A stretch of DNA of 64,000 nt from Variovorax paradoxus. Lineage in GTDB: Bacteria > Pseudomonadota > Gammaproteobacteria > Burkholderiales > Burkholderiaceae_C. The DNA lies in contig NZ_JAGGNW010000011.1 of NCBI RefSeq assembly GCF_018614875.1, positions 310,001-374,000 of the forward strand, read 5' to 3'. The notes below the pieces were generated by a model. The model had not been told where the DNA came from and did not search any database. It saw only the letters and a list, made by a program, of their open reading frames with translations. The stretch's first letter is position 1. Every line of letters starts with the position of its first letter. A program made the position numbers and the translations under genes. This document shows positions 8,522 through 16,625 of this stretch, in pieces.

Positions 8522-9424
8522 TCAGCGCTGCGCCTTGTCCTTCTGGTTCTGCGCCTCGATGCGTTCGCGCGCGGCCTGCCAGTCGTCGTCGCTCCATTGC
8601 CGCAACTCGTAGAAGTTGCCGCCCGTGGCCAGTGCGTTGCCGCCATCCATCATGATGCTCTGGCCGGTGAGCCAGTCGCACTGGCCCGGCGCCATGAGGA
8701 ACGCCGCGAGGTTCTGCAGCTCGCTCATGCGGCCGGTGCGCGCCATCGGGTTGGTCTTCTTGCTGCGCGCGCCGGGCTCCTCGCCGGGATTCAGGCGCTT
8801 GCTCATGCCTTCGGTCGGAATCTCGCCCGGGCCGACGGCGTTCAGGCGAATGCCATGGCGCGCCCACTCCACCGCCAGCGACTTGGTCATGACCTCGATG
8901 CCGGCCTTGCTCATGGCCGACGGCACCACGTAGGGGCTGCCGTTGTCGACCCAGGTCACGATGATGCTCATCACGCTGCGCAACGCGTCACCCTGCTTCC
9001 ATTTGCCGGCCTTGGCTTCGGCCACCCAGCGCTTGCCCACGGCCTGCGTGACGTAGAAGCTGCCGTGGAAGACGATGTTCGCAATGGCATCGAAGGCGCG
9101 CGGCGACAAGCTCTCGGTCGGCGCGACGAAGTTGCCGGCGGCATTGTTGACAAGCCCCGTGAGCCCCCCGCTCTGGAACAGGCTCTCGACCATCTCGTCG
9201 ACGTTCTGCGCATTGCGGATGTCGACGCCGAAGGTATCGATGCGGCGCCCCGGAAACTGCTGCCGCCACTCGGCTGCGGTTTCCTCGCAGACCGACTGGC
9301 GCCGGCCGCAGATGGCCACGTCGGCACCCAGGCCCAGGAAGCGCTCGGCCATCGCGCGGCCCAAGCCGGTGCCGCCGCCGGTCACGAGAATGCGCTGGCC
9401 GCTCATGAGAGAAGGTTCGAACAT
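8522..9424 (-). CDS. SDR oxidoreductase, 2,4-dienoyl-CoA reductase-like
   Basis: A 300-residue short-chain dehydrogenase with the nucleotide-binding TGGGTGLGRAMA at residues 15-26 and LVNNAAGNFV at residues 91-100. The active-site region WVDNGSPYVVPSAMSKAG resembles mitochondrial 2,4-dienoyl-CoA reductase, where a Ser-x3-Lys pair replaces the usual Tyr-x3-Lys. Here Ser169 and Lys173 are kept, but the position matching the reductase tyrosine is Trp158. The ATG at 9424 was chosen because AAGGAGA precedes it. A longer frame to 9592 reads back into the divergent CaiB-like gene. It likely acts in beta-oxidation of unsaturated acyl-CoA, but the exact substrate is an inference. Confidence 0.82.
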   Translation of the reverse strand: MFEPSLMSGQRILVTGGGTGLGRAMAERFLGLGADVAICGRRQSVCEETAAEWRQQFPGRRIDTFGVDIRNAQNVDEMVESLFQSGGLTGLVNNAAGNFVAPTESLSPRAFDAIANIVFHGSFYVTQAVGKRWVAEAKAGKWKQGDALRSVMSIIVTWVDNGSPYVVPSAMSKAGIEVMTKSLAVEWARHGIRLNAVGPGEIPTEGMSKRLNPGEEPGARSKKTNPMARTGRMSELQNLAAFLMAPGQCDWLTGQSIMMDGGNALATGGNFYELRQWSDDDWQAARERIEAQNQKDKAQR

Positions 9425-9573
9425 GGTGGGTCTCCTTGGTCGTTGCGGCAGCGGCAAGGCAGGGAGCGCCGCCATGGCACATGCTACGCGCGCAACCGGT
9501 GCCGCGGCTTGCGAAATCTGGCTCGCCGCGCCAAGTGAGAATGGCAGCCGACCTGTTCTCCGGATATACGCCC

Positions 9574-10452
9574 ATGCCAAGCCCTGCTGCATCCTCCTTC
9601 CAGCCGCTCACGGGCGTGCGCGTCCTGAGCCTCGCGCTCAACCTGCCCGGCCCTGCGGCCCTGTTGCGCTGCCGCGGAATGGGCGCCGACTGCCTGAAGC
9701 TCGAACCGCCCGGCGGCGACCCGATGGCGCTCTACAACAAGGCCGCCTACGCCGCGCTGCACGAAGGCGTCGCCGTCCAGACCGCCGACCTGAAGACCGA
9801 CGAGGGGCAGAGCCTGCTGCATGCGGAGCTCGCGCGCACGGACGTGCTGCTCACCTCCTTCCGCCCCTCCGCGCTGCGCAAGCTCGGCCTCGACTGGCCC
9901 GCGCTGCAGGCCCGCCATCCGGCGCTCTCTCAAGTGGCCATCGTCGGTGCGCCGGGCGAGCGCGCGGAGGAGCCGGGCCACGACCTCACCTACCTTGCCC
10001 AAAGCGGCCTCGTCACCGGCACCGATCTTCCCGCGACGCTGTTCGCCGACATGGGCGGCGCGCTGCTCGCGAGCGAGGCGGTGCTGAAGGCGATGCTGCT
10101 GCGCGCCCGCAACGCCGCGGCGGGCGGCCTGTACCTGGAGGTCGCGCTCAACGTCTCGGCCGACTGGCTCGCGCTGCCGCGCACCTGGGGCCTGACGCAG
10201 CCACAGGGCGCCGTGGGCGGCGCCCATGCCGGCTACCGCGTCTATCCCTGCGCCGACGGCCGCGTGGCGGTGGCCGCGCTCGAACCGCATTTCGCGGCGC
10301 GGCTGTGCGAGGCCGCCGGCGTGGCATCGCGCGACATGATGGCGCCGGCCACGCACCAAGGCGTGGCAGCCTGGATCGCGGGCCGCACCCGCGCCGAGCT
10401 GGAAGCGATGGCGCGCGAGCGCGACGTGCCGCTGCTCACGCTGGCCGACTGA
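9574..10452 (+). CDS. Short CaiB/BaiF-type CoA transferase
   Basis: A 292-residue member of the class III CoA-transferase family, shorter than the usual 380-400 residues. It keeps the N-terminal VLSLALNLPGPAALLR, the CoA-binding LKLEPPGGDPM, and EEPGHDLTYLAQSGL, whose aspartate aligns with the catalytic residue of CaiB. The C-terminal small domain appears reduced. Alpha-methylacyl-CoA racemase belongs to the same family and has similar features. The start at 9574 (MPSPAASSF) was preferred; an ATG at 9541 is also possible. It is divergent from the dienoyl-CoA-reductase-like SDR, which suggests a shared role in branched or unsaturated acyl-CoA metabolism. Confidence 0.75.
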   Translation: MPSPAASSFQPLTGVRVLSLALNLPGPAALLRCRGMGADCLKLEPPGGDPMALYNKAAYAALHEGVAVQTADLKTDEGQSLLHAELARTDVLLTSFRPSALRKLGLDWPALQARHPALSQVAIVGAPGERAEEPGHDLTYLAQSGLVTGTDLPATLFADMGGALLASEAVLKAMLLRARNAAAGGLYLEVALNVSADWLALPRTWGLTQPQGAVGGAHAGYRVYPCADGRVAVAALEPHFAARLCEAAGVASRDMMAPATHQGVAAWIAGRTRAELEAMARERDVPLLTLAD

Positions 10453-10538
10453 AGCGAGGCCCGCCCGGTTCGCCTCCTCGCAAGGCGTGAAGGAATCATC
10501 GCAGGCGCAGTGTGCGCAACAGCTCCGTTCACGCCCTC

Positions 10539-11531
10539 TCAGAGCTTGATGCCCGCCGCCTTGACCGTCGGCCCGAGCACCGCCACCTGCTCCTTCACGA
10601 TCGCCTCGAAGCGCGCGGTGCTCTCGGGCTTGGCGACGATGCCGAGTTCGATCAGCTTCTTCTGCACCTCGGCCATCGCCAGCACCTCGTTGCAGGCACC
10701 GTTCAGGCGCGCGACCATCTCGGGCGGCAGCTTCGCGGGCGCGCTGAGGCCGAAGAAGTTCTCAAGCACCAGCTTGGGCTGGCCCAGCTCCGCGATGCTC
10801 GGCACCTCGGGCATCAGCGGCGAACGCGCGCTGCCGGTGACCGCCAGCGGCACCAGCTGCCCGCTCTTGAAGAAAGGCACGTAGGCGGTGATCACGTCGA
10901 TGCCGACCGGAATCGTGTTGGCGATCAGGTCGGTGGTCATCGGCGCGCCGCCACGGTAGGGTACGTGCTCCATGCGCAGGCCGGTCACGCGGCGGATCAG
11001 CTCGCCGTGGATGTGGCCGATCGAACCCGGGCCGCCGGAGCCGAAGTCGAGCCGCCCGTCCTTGCGCGCGCGGGCCTCCAGATCGGCGAAGCTCGCGATG
11101 CCCGAGGGCTTGCTGGCCATGAGCACCAGCGGCGCCGAGCCGAGCGCCGCGATGTGGGTGAACGCGGTCACCGGGTCGTAGGGCTGCTTGTCGAGCGTGA
11201 ACGGGCCGAGCGCGATGGGCGTGGTGTTCGACAGCATCAGCGTGTAGCCGTCGGGCGCCGAGGCGGCAACCTGGGCGCCGCCGATCGTGCCGCCCGCGCC
11301 GGGCTTGTTGTCGATCACCACCGCCTGGCCGAGCCTGTGCGCCAGCTGCTCGCCCATCAGCCGGGCCAGGATGTCGCTGGAGCCGCCCGGCGGAAAGGTC
11401 ACGACGATCTTGATGGGCCGGTCGGGCCAGGCGGCCAGCGCCGGCAGCGCGAGCGAAGCGGCGCCGGCGGCCAGCAGTTGCAGTGCGCCGCGGCGGGTGG
11501 GATTCGAGAAACGGTGGGTGGCGTGGTTCAT
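10539..11531 (-). CDS. Bug-family (TctC-like) solute-binding protein, orphan
   Basis: A 330-residue periplasmic binding protein of the Bug/TctC family. The N-terminus (TRRGALQLLAAGAASLALPALA) is a Tat-like or Sec signal. The mature part starts WPDRPIKIVVTFPPGGSSDILAR, the family hallmark, followed by VVIDNKPGAGGTIGG and the ligand-loop region. Bug proteins bind carboxylates and similar small solutes. There are no TctA or TctB genes next to it, so it is one of the many orphan Bugs typical of Burkholderiales, unless it uses the transporter encoded at 16612-18609. The ATG at 11531 lacks a strong ribosome site. The ligand is unknown. Confidence 0.88.
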   Translation of the reverse strand: MNHATHRFSNPTRRGALQLLAAGAASLALPALAAWPDRPIKIVVTFPPGGSSDILARLMGEQLAHRLGQAVVIDNKPGAGGTIGGAQVAASAPDGYTLMLSNTTPIALGPFTLDKQPYDPVTAFTHIAALGSAPLVLMASKPSGIASFADLEARARKDGRLDFGSGGPGSIGHIHGELIRRVTGLRMEHVPYRGGAPMTTDLIANTIPVGIDVITAYVPFFKSGQLVPLAVTGSARSPLMPEVPSIAELGQPKLVLENFFGLSAPAKLPPEMVARLNGACNEVLAMAEVQKKLIELGIVAKPESTARFEAIVKEQVAVLGPTVKAAGIKL

Positions 11532-11591
11532 GGCACCGCTCTAGCAAGAGCGGTGCCGTCACTGCAGGAACGCCAGGAACGCGCCGGCCGG

Positions 11592-12527
11592 CTACCGGCC
11601 CAGCCCCTCGCGCTGCCGGTCCTCGCGCTTGAGCACGAGGTAGGTGTCGAGGTCGATCTCGTGCAGCTGGCGCGGGTACTGCTCGGTCGCCGCATACCAG
11701 CGGCGTTGCCGCTGCTCGGACTGGCCCTTGGCGCCGGCCGCGAGGTAGGCATCGAGCGTAAGGAAGTAGCGCATCGCGTTGCGCTCCACCAGCCCGCGCA
11801 TCCCGCGGATGTGTTCGGGCTTGCCGTCGGCGGACTGCCCCTCCACCGTGAAGCCGACCTTGTCGCGCCCGAAGGTCGCCAGGTAGGCCTGGGTGGCGAG
11901 CTTCACCATCAGGTTGTGGTCGTAGCTGTAGCTGAAGTGCAGGAAGCTCTTGCGCTCGTCGAGCGCCACCGCCTCGAGCGTGATGTGGTAATTGCTGGTG
12001 CCCAAGGGCCCGCTCGCGGCGGACAGGTCGATCATGAGGTACTCGGGCGTCGCGTTCGCCACCCGGTAGGTGAATGGCAGTTCGAAGGCCTGGTCGACCG
12101 GCTGGTCGTAGCGGCGCACCACGTACAGCGTGAGCGTCTCGCTGCCGGGCGCGCCGCTCACCCGGCAGCGGCGATTGTTGATGTGCAGCAGCATCAGCTC
12201 GCACCAGTTGGCCGAACCCTTGAGCGCACGGCCGACCTCGGCCAGCGGATGCTCGACCACCGCATAGATATCGCCCTGCAGGCCGCCGGGCGTCTCGATC
12301 GAACCAAGCTGCACCGGGCGCCCGAGGCTGCTGTTATCGAGCTCGGCGCTGAGCTTCCTGTGCTGGGCACGCAGGGCCTGCGCGGGATCGGCCGCGGTCG
12401 GCGCCGCCGCGGCGTGCATCCACGCCAGCAGCAGCAGCACGCCGCCCAGGGCGCGGGTGCAGGCGCGCAGGCGGCGCTGCTCGCGGGAAGGCGTGGTCGG
12501 AGCGAGCCGGTAGAACGAAATGCTCAT
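11592..12527 (-). CDS. Hypothetical exported protein
   Basis: A protein of about 311 residues that I do not recognise as a named family. An extended N-region is followed by a hydrophobic stretch, ACTRALGGVLLLLAWMHAAAA, resembling a signal peptide near residues 25-45. The remainder is soluble. It has the motif CELMLLHINNRRC near residue 110, in which two cysteines could pair in the periplasm, then several beta-rich segments. The ATG at 12527 was chosen over one at 12539; neither has a ribosome site. It lies 60 bases upstream of the orphan Bug gene on the same strand. Confidence 0.65.
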   Translation of the reverse strand: MSISFYRLAPTTPSREQRRLRACTRALGGVLLLLAWMHAAAAPTAADPAQALRAQHRKLSAELDNSSLGRPVQLGSIETPGGLQGDIYAVVEHPLAEVGRALKGSANWCELMLLHINNRRCRVSGAPGSETLTLYVVRRYDQPVDQAFELPFTYRVANATPEYLMIDLSAASGPLGTSNYHITLEAVALDERKSFLHFSYSYDHNLMVKLATQAYLATFGRDKVGFTVEGQSADGKPEHIRGMRGLVERNAMRYFLTLDAYLAAGAKGQSEQRQRRWYAATEQYPRQLHEIDLDTYLVLKREDRQREGLGR

Positions 12528-12611
12528 CGGGCACACCATACAACGGCGCGGCGTTTTTCGCGCTCGGCGCTTTCGATTTTCCGGGCGGCAGCGCGGCGGA
12601 CGTTCCTGCGG

Positions 12612-13013
12612 TCAGTTCGCGGCACCGCCTTCGTCCGCCGACCACTCGGGGCTGTAGCCGCCAAGCGTCGGGTGGTACATCTCGTCGCCCGCATGCTGCG
12701 TGAACTCGACGTTGAGCCGGTCCTCGCGCAGCCCCAGCACCTCGATGCAGTGCGCGCACAACGCCTTGGCCACGTCCATGCGCAGCTCCGGGGAGCGGCC
12801 GCGCCGGATGTCGCACATCAGCACCGACACCGGCACCGGTTCGCCGTCGACGGTGCGCCACACGCTGCCCTCGCCCAGCTCGCGGATCGCGATGCTGATG
12901 CGGCGGATGTCGACCGCCATCATCGAGGCGTAGGTTTCGCAGAGCTTGCGCGCGAGGCGCTTCTTGTCCTCGGCCGAGTGCGGGCCGTTCACGTCGAGCT
13001 GGAGATAGGGCAT
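12612..13013 (-). CDS. Tautomerase-superfamily protein
   Basis: A 133-residue protein starting MPYLQLDVNGPHSAEDKKRL. The proline after the initiator methionine is the catalytic base of the 4-oxalocrotonate tautomerase superfamily. The length equals two fused beta-alpha-beta units, as in malonate semialdehyde decarboxylase or cis-CaaD, rather than the 62-residue single unit. Conserved arginines near residue 11 and residue 70 are not diagnostic, so the reaction cannot be set. AAGGA lies ahead of the ATG. It sits alone between the exported hypothetical and ygiQ genes. Confidence 0.7.
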   Translation of the reverse strand: MPYLQLDVNGPHSAEDKKRLARKLCETYASMMAVDIRRISIAIRELGEGSVWRTVDGEPVPVSVLMCDIRRGRSPELRMDVAKALCAHCIEVLGLREDRLNVEFTQHAGDEMYHPTLGGYSPEWSADEGGAAN

Positions 13014-13113
13014 GGGAACAGGGTCCTTCGGTCTTCTACCGCCGCGTTGCCGACGACCTGCATGAAAAGCCGGGCATCGGGGCGCGAATTGGCGAGGAGA
13101 AGCGCCCCGCGCC

Positions 13114-15510
13114 TCAGCGCACCCTGCGCGGCGACGGCTTGCCGCCGACCGGCCTGGCGGGCTCGTTGCGGGGGCCTTTGCCCGCGCCCGTGTCGCGCGG
13201 CGGCAGCCCCGTGTGCTGCGTGAGGATGCGGCCCTTCGAGGGCTTCACCATCGGCAGCTTCACCGGCGCGGCCTTGGCGGCAACCGGCGCAGTGGTCGAG
13301 TTCTTGCGCCGCGCGCTCGTGTAGCCGCCATCGGTCAGCGGCTGCCAGGTCGGAATGAGGTGGTGCTTGCCGTTGCCGATCAGGTCGGCGCGGCCCATGG
13401 TCTTGAGCGCCTCGCGCAGCAGCGGCCAGTTGTTGGCGTCGTGGTAGCGCAGGAAGGCCTTGTGCAGCCGGCGGCGCTTGTCGCCGCGCACGATGTCCAC
13501 CGTCTCGCTCTCACGCGTGATCTTGCGCAGCGGGTTCTTGTTGGTGTGGTACATCGTCGTGGCCGTGGCCATCGGGCTCGGGTAGAACGTTTGCACCTGA
13601 TCGGCGCGAAAGCCGTTCTTCTTGAGCCAGATCGCGAGGTTCATCATGTCCTCGTCGCTGGTGCCCGGATGCGCGGCAATGAAGTACGGAATGAGGTACT
13701 GCTTCTTGCCCGCCTCGGCCGAGAACTTCTCGAACATCTGCTTGAACTTGTCGTAGCTGCCGATGCCGGGCTTCATCATCTTGGTGAGCGGGCCCTGCTC
13801 GGTGTGCTCGGGCGCGATCTTCAGGTAGCCGCCGACGTGGTGCTGAACCAGTTCCTTCACGTACTCGGGCGACTGCACGGCCAGGTCGTAGCGCAGGCCG
13901 GAGCCGATCAGGATCTTCTTGATGCCCTTGAGCGCACGCGCCCGGCGGTAGATCTTGATCAGCGGGTCGTGGTTGGTGCCCAGGTTCGGGCAGATGCCGG
14001 GGTACACGCAGCTGGGCTTGCGGCAGGCCGACTCGATCTCGGGGCTCTTGCATCCGAGGCGGTACATGTTCGCCGTGGGGCCGCCGAGGTCGGAGATGGT
14101 GCCGGTGAAGCCGCTCACCGAATCACGGATGGCCTCGACCTCCTTGATGATCGATTCTTCCGAGCGGCTCTGGATGATGCGGCCCTCGTGCTCGGTGATG
14201 GAGCAGAAGGTGCAGCCGCCGAAGCAGCCGCGCATGATGTTCACGCTGAAGCGGATCATTTCCCACGCGGGGATCTTGGTGGCGCCGTCGTGGCTGCCGT
14301 TCTCGTCGGCGTAGCGCGGATGCGGGCTGCGCGCATACGGCAGGTCGAACACGTGGTCCATCTCGGCCGTGGTGAGCGGAATGGGCGGCGGGTTGATCCA
14401 CACGTCGCGCGCCGTGGCGCCCTCGCCGTGCGCCTGCACCAGCGCGCGGGCGTTGCCGGGGTTGGTCTCGAGGTGCAGCACGCGATTGGCATGCGCATAG
14501 AGCACCGGGTCGGCGCGCACCTGCTCGTACGACGGCAGGCGGATCACGCTGCGGTCGCGCGGCGGCACCTTGATTCTGGCGCGCTGCACCAGCGCGGGGT
14601 TCGGCACGAAGGTCAGCGGCTTGATGGCCGGGTTCACCGCGGCGCCGGCTTCGGCGGCCTCTGCCACGGCCTGGGCCTCGTCTTCCTTCGCACAGGTGGC
14701 GCCATTGGCCTTGGCCTGCTCGGACACCATCAGGTACGGGTTGACGTGAGCCTCGACGCGGCCGGGTTCGTCCACGCTGGTGGAGTTGATCTCGAACCAG
14801 TCTTCAGGCGTTTCGCGCCGCACGAAGGCGGTGCCGCGCACGTCGGTGATCTCGTGCACCGATTCGCGGGCCGCCAGCCGGTGCGCGATTTCGACGATGG
14901 CGCGCTCGGCGTTGCCGTACAGCAGCAGGTCGCACTTCGAATCGACCACCACGGAGCGGCGCACCTTGTCCGACCAGTAGTCGTAGTGGGCGATGCGGCG
15001 CAGCGAACCCTCGATGCCGCCGAGGATGATCGGCACGTCGTTCCAGGCTTCCTTGCAGCGCTGCGAGTACACGATGGCCGCGCGGTCGGGCCGGGCACCG
15101 CCCACGTCGCCGGGCGTGTAGGCATCGTCGCTGCGGATCTTCCGGTCCGCCGTGTAGCGGTTGATCATCGAATCCATGTTGCCGGCGGTCACGCCGAAGA
15201 ACAGGTTCGGCTTGCCCAGCGCCTTGAAGGGCTCGGCGCTTTGCCAGTCGGGCTGGGCAATGATGCCCACGCGAAAGCCCTGCGCCTCGAGCATGCGGCC
15301 GATCACGGCCATGCCGAAGCTCGGGTGGTCGACATAGGCGTCGCCCGTCACCACGATGATGTCGCAGCTGTCCCAGCCGAGCGCGTCCATCTCCTTGCGC
15401 GTGGTCGGCAGGAACTTGGCCGTGCCGAAACGGGCCGCCCAGTACTTGCGGTAGCTGGTCAGCGGCTTGGCGGCGCGCGCAAAAAAGGAGACGTCGACGG
15501 GGGCGTTCAT
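13114..15510 (-). CDS. ygiQ: YgiQ-family radical SAM protein (UPF0313)
   Basis: A 798-residue protein of the YgiQ family, a little longer than the E. coli homologue because of a basic C-terminal tail ([13 protein letters not shown]). The radical SAM cluster motif is CFGGCTFC, Cys429, Cys433 and Cys436. The N-terminal half has the family block [19 protein letters not shown] near residue 50. Family members bind a 4Fe-4S cluster and SAM; their reaction is not established. The ATG at 15510 was chosen because the family starts near here, although the frame remains open to 15564. The gene is divergent from a MarR-GNAT fusion. Confidence 0.92.
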   Translation of the reverse strand: MNAPVDVSFFARAAKPLTSYRKYWAARFGTAKFLPTTRKEMDALGWDSCDIIVVTGDAYVDHPSFGMAVIGRMLEAQGFRVGIIAQPDWQSAEPFKALGKPNLFFGVTAGNMDSMINRYTADRKIRSDDAYTPGDVGGARPDRAAIVYSQRCKEAWNDVPIILGGIEGSLRRIAHYDYWSDKVRRSVVVDSKCDLLLYGNAERAIVEIAHRLAARESVHEITDVRGTAFVRRETPEDWFEINSTSVDEPGRVEAHVNPYLMVSEQAKANGATCAKEDEAQAVAEAAEAGAAVNPAIKPLTFVPNPALVQRARIKVPPRDRSVIRLPSYEQVRADPVLYAHANRVLHLETNPGNARALVQAHGEGATARDVWINPPPIPLTTAEMDHVFDLPYARSPHPRYADENGSHDGATKIPAWEMIRFSVNIMRGCFGGCTFCSITEHEGRIIQSRSEESIIKEVEAIRDSVSGFTGTISDLGGPTANMYRLGCKSPEIESACRKPSCVYPGICPNLGTNHDPLIKIYRRARALKGIKKILIGSGLRYDLAVQSPEYVKELVQHHVGGYLKIAPEHTEQGPLTKMMKPGIGSYDKFKQMFEKFSAEAGKKQYLIPYFIAAHPGTSDEDMMNLAIWLKKNGFRADQVQTFYPSPMATATTMYHTNKNPLRKITRESETVDIVRGDKRRRLHKAFLRYHDANNWPLLREALKTMGRADLIGNGKHHLIPTWQPLTDGGYTSARRKNSTTAPVAAKAAPVKLPMVKPSKGRILTQHTGLPPRDTGAGKGPRNEPARPVGGKPSPRRVR

Positions 15511-15610
15511 CAGTGGGAAGGTTGGCAGCGAGCGGCTTGGCGGGCACGGCGCAGCAATGGGCAACCCGAGATTTTAGGGTTTTCCACCACTTCTGTCGCG
15601 TTGGCACTGG

Positions 15611-15639
15611 TTGACTCGCCTCCGGCAAGGCCTTTAAAT
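15611..15639 (+). promoter_or_regulatory. Sigma-70-type promoter for the MarR-GNAT gene
   Basis: TTGACT at 15611-15616 and TTAAAT at 15634-15639 are separated by exactly 17 bases. This is a good -35 box and a fair -10 box (four of six). Transcription would begin near 15646, leaving a leader of under 20 bases before the ATG at 15663. Confidence 0.5.
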
Positions 15640-15658
15640 GGTTGGCTCAGTCAATCAT
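15638..15658. promoter_or_regulatory. Imperfect 21-base palindrome, likely MarR operator
   Basis: The arms ATGGTTG and CAATCAT flank the centre GCTCAGT, and eight of ten base pairs match about the central C at 15648. It overlaps the end of the -10 box and the predicted start of transcription, and ends four bases before the start codon. This is the place expected for self-repression by the MarR domain of the gene it precedes. Confidence 0.45.
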
Positions 15659-15662
15659 AAAC

Positions 15663-16625
15663 ATGACAACAGCAACCATTTCGAGCATTCCGCCCGCGCC
15701 CGATGCCGCCGCGGTCAAGGCGATCCGGCGCTTCAACCGCTTCTATACAAGCCGCATCGGCGTGCTCGACCCCTACCTCGGCAGCGACATGTCGCTGACC
15801 GATGTCCGGGTGCTGTACGAGCTGGCCCACCGGGAAACGCCCGTGGCCAGCGAGATCGGCCGCGACCTGAAGCTCGACGCCGGCTACATGAGCCGCATCC
15901 TGCGCCGCTTCGAGGCGGCCGGCTGGCTCACGCGCGCGCCCCATGCGCGCGACGCGCGGCAAAGCGTGCTGCGCCTCACCGAAGCCGGCCATGCCGCATT
16001 TGCGCCGCTGCAACAGAAATCGCGCGACGAGGCGGCCGCCCTGCTCGCGCCGCTGCCCCGGCACGAGCGTCAGCAGGTGATCGATGCCATGGCGCGCATC
16101 GAGCGCGTGCTCGATCCGGCCGCGGCGCCTGCGGCGCGCACGCGCACCATCGTGCTGCGGGACCCGTTGCCCGGCGACATGGGCTGGGTGGTGCAGCAGC
16201 ACGGCGAGCTGTATGCGCGCGAGTACGGTTGGAACAGCGAGTTCGAGGCGCTGGTGGCCGACATCGTGGCCCAGTTCGTCCGCAAGTTTCAGCCCGCGTG
16301 GGAGAAATGCTGGATCGCCGAACTCGACGGCGAACGCGCGGGCGCGATTTTCGTGGTGCGCAAGTCGGCCGCGACGGCCCAGCTGCGCCTGCTGCTGCTC
16401 TCGCCGTCGGCACGCGGCCTGGGCCTGGGCGCGCGCCTGACCGACGAATGCATTGCCTTCGCGCGCGCCAGGGGTTATCGCAAGATGGTGCTCTGGACCA
16501 ACAGCTGCCTCGAGGCCGCCCGCGCCATCTATGCCAAGCGGGGTTTCAGGCTCGACAAGGCCGAGCCCTACGAAGGCTTCGGCCAGCGGCTCGTGGGCGA
16601 GACCTGGTCGCTCAGGCTGCCCTAG
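15663..16625 (+). CDS. MarR-family regulator fused to GNAT acetyltransferase
   Basis: A 320-residue fusion. Residues 1-150 are a MarR winged helix-turn-helix: SLTDVRVLYELAH, ASEIGRDLKLDAGYMSRILRRFEAAGWL as recognition region, and DARQSVLRLTEAG as wing. Residues 160-320 are a GNAT fold with the acetyl-CoA loop ARGLGLGARL near residue 258 and a C-terminal NSCLEAARAIYAKRGF. Such fusions occur across bacteria; the ligand and the acetylated substrate are generally unknown. The ATG at 15663 is used, since the alternative TTG at 15642 lies before the predicted start of transcription. The 3' end overlaps convergent tctA by 14 bases. Self-control is suggested by the palindrome upstream. Confidence 0.88.
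   Translation: MTTATISSIPPAPDAAAVKAIRRFNRFYTSRIGVLDPYLGSDMSLTDVRVLYELAHRETPVASEIGRDLKLDAGYMSRILRRFEAAGWLTRAPHARDARQSVLRLTEAGHAAFAPLQQKSRDEAAALLAPLPRHERQQVIDAMARIERVLDPAAAPAARTRTIVLRDPLPGDMGWVVQQHGELYAREYGWNSEFEALVADIVAQFVRKFQPAWEKCWIAELDGERAGAIFVVRKSAATAQLRLLLLSPSARGLGLGARLTDECIAFARARGYRKMVLWTNSCLEAARAIYAKRGFRLDKAEPYEGFGQRLVGETWSLRLP

Noticed and set aside
10512-13223. 903-codon plus-strand frame
   Set aside because: It is the antisense of the Bug, exported hypothetical and tautomerase genes, with high Arg, His and Gly and no recognisable domain.
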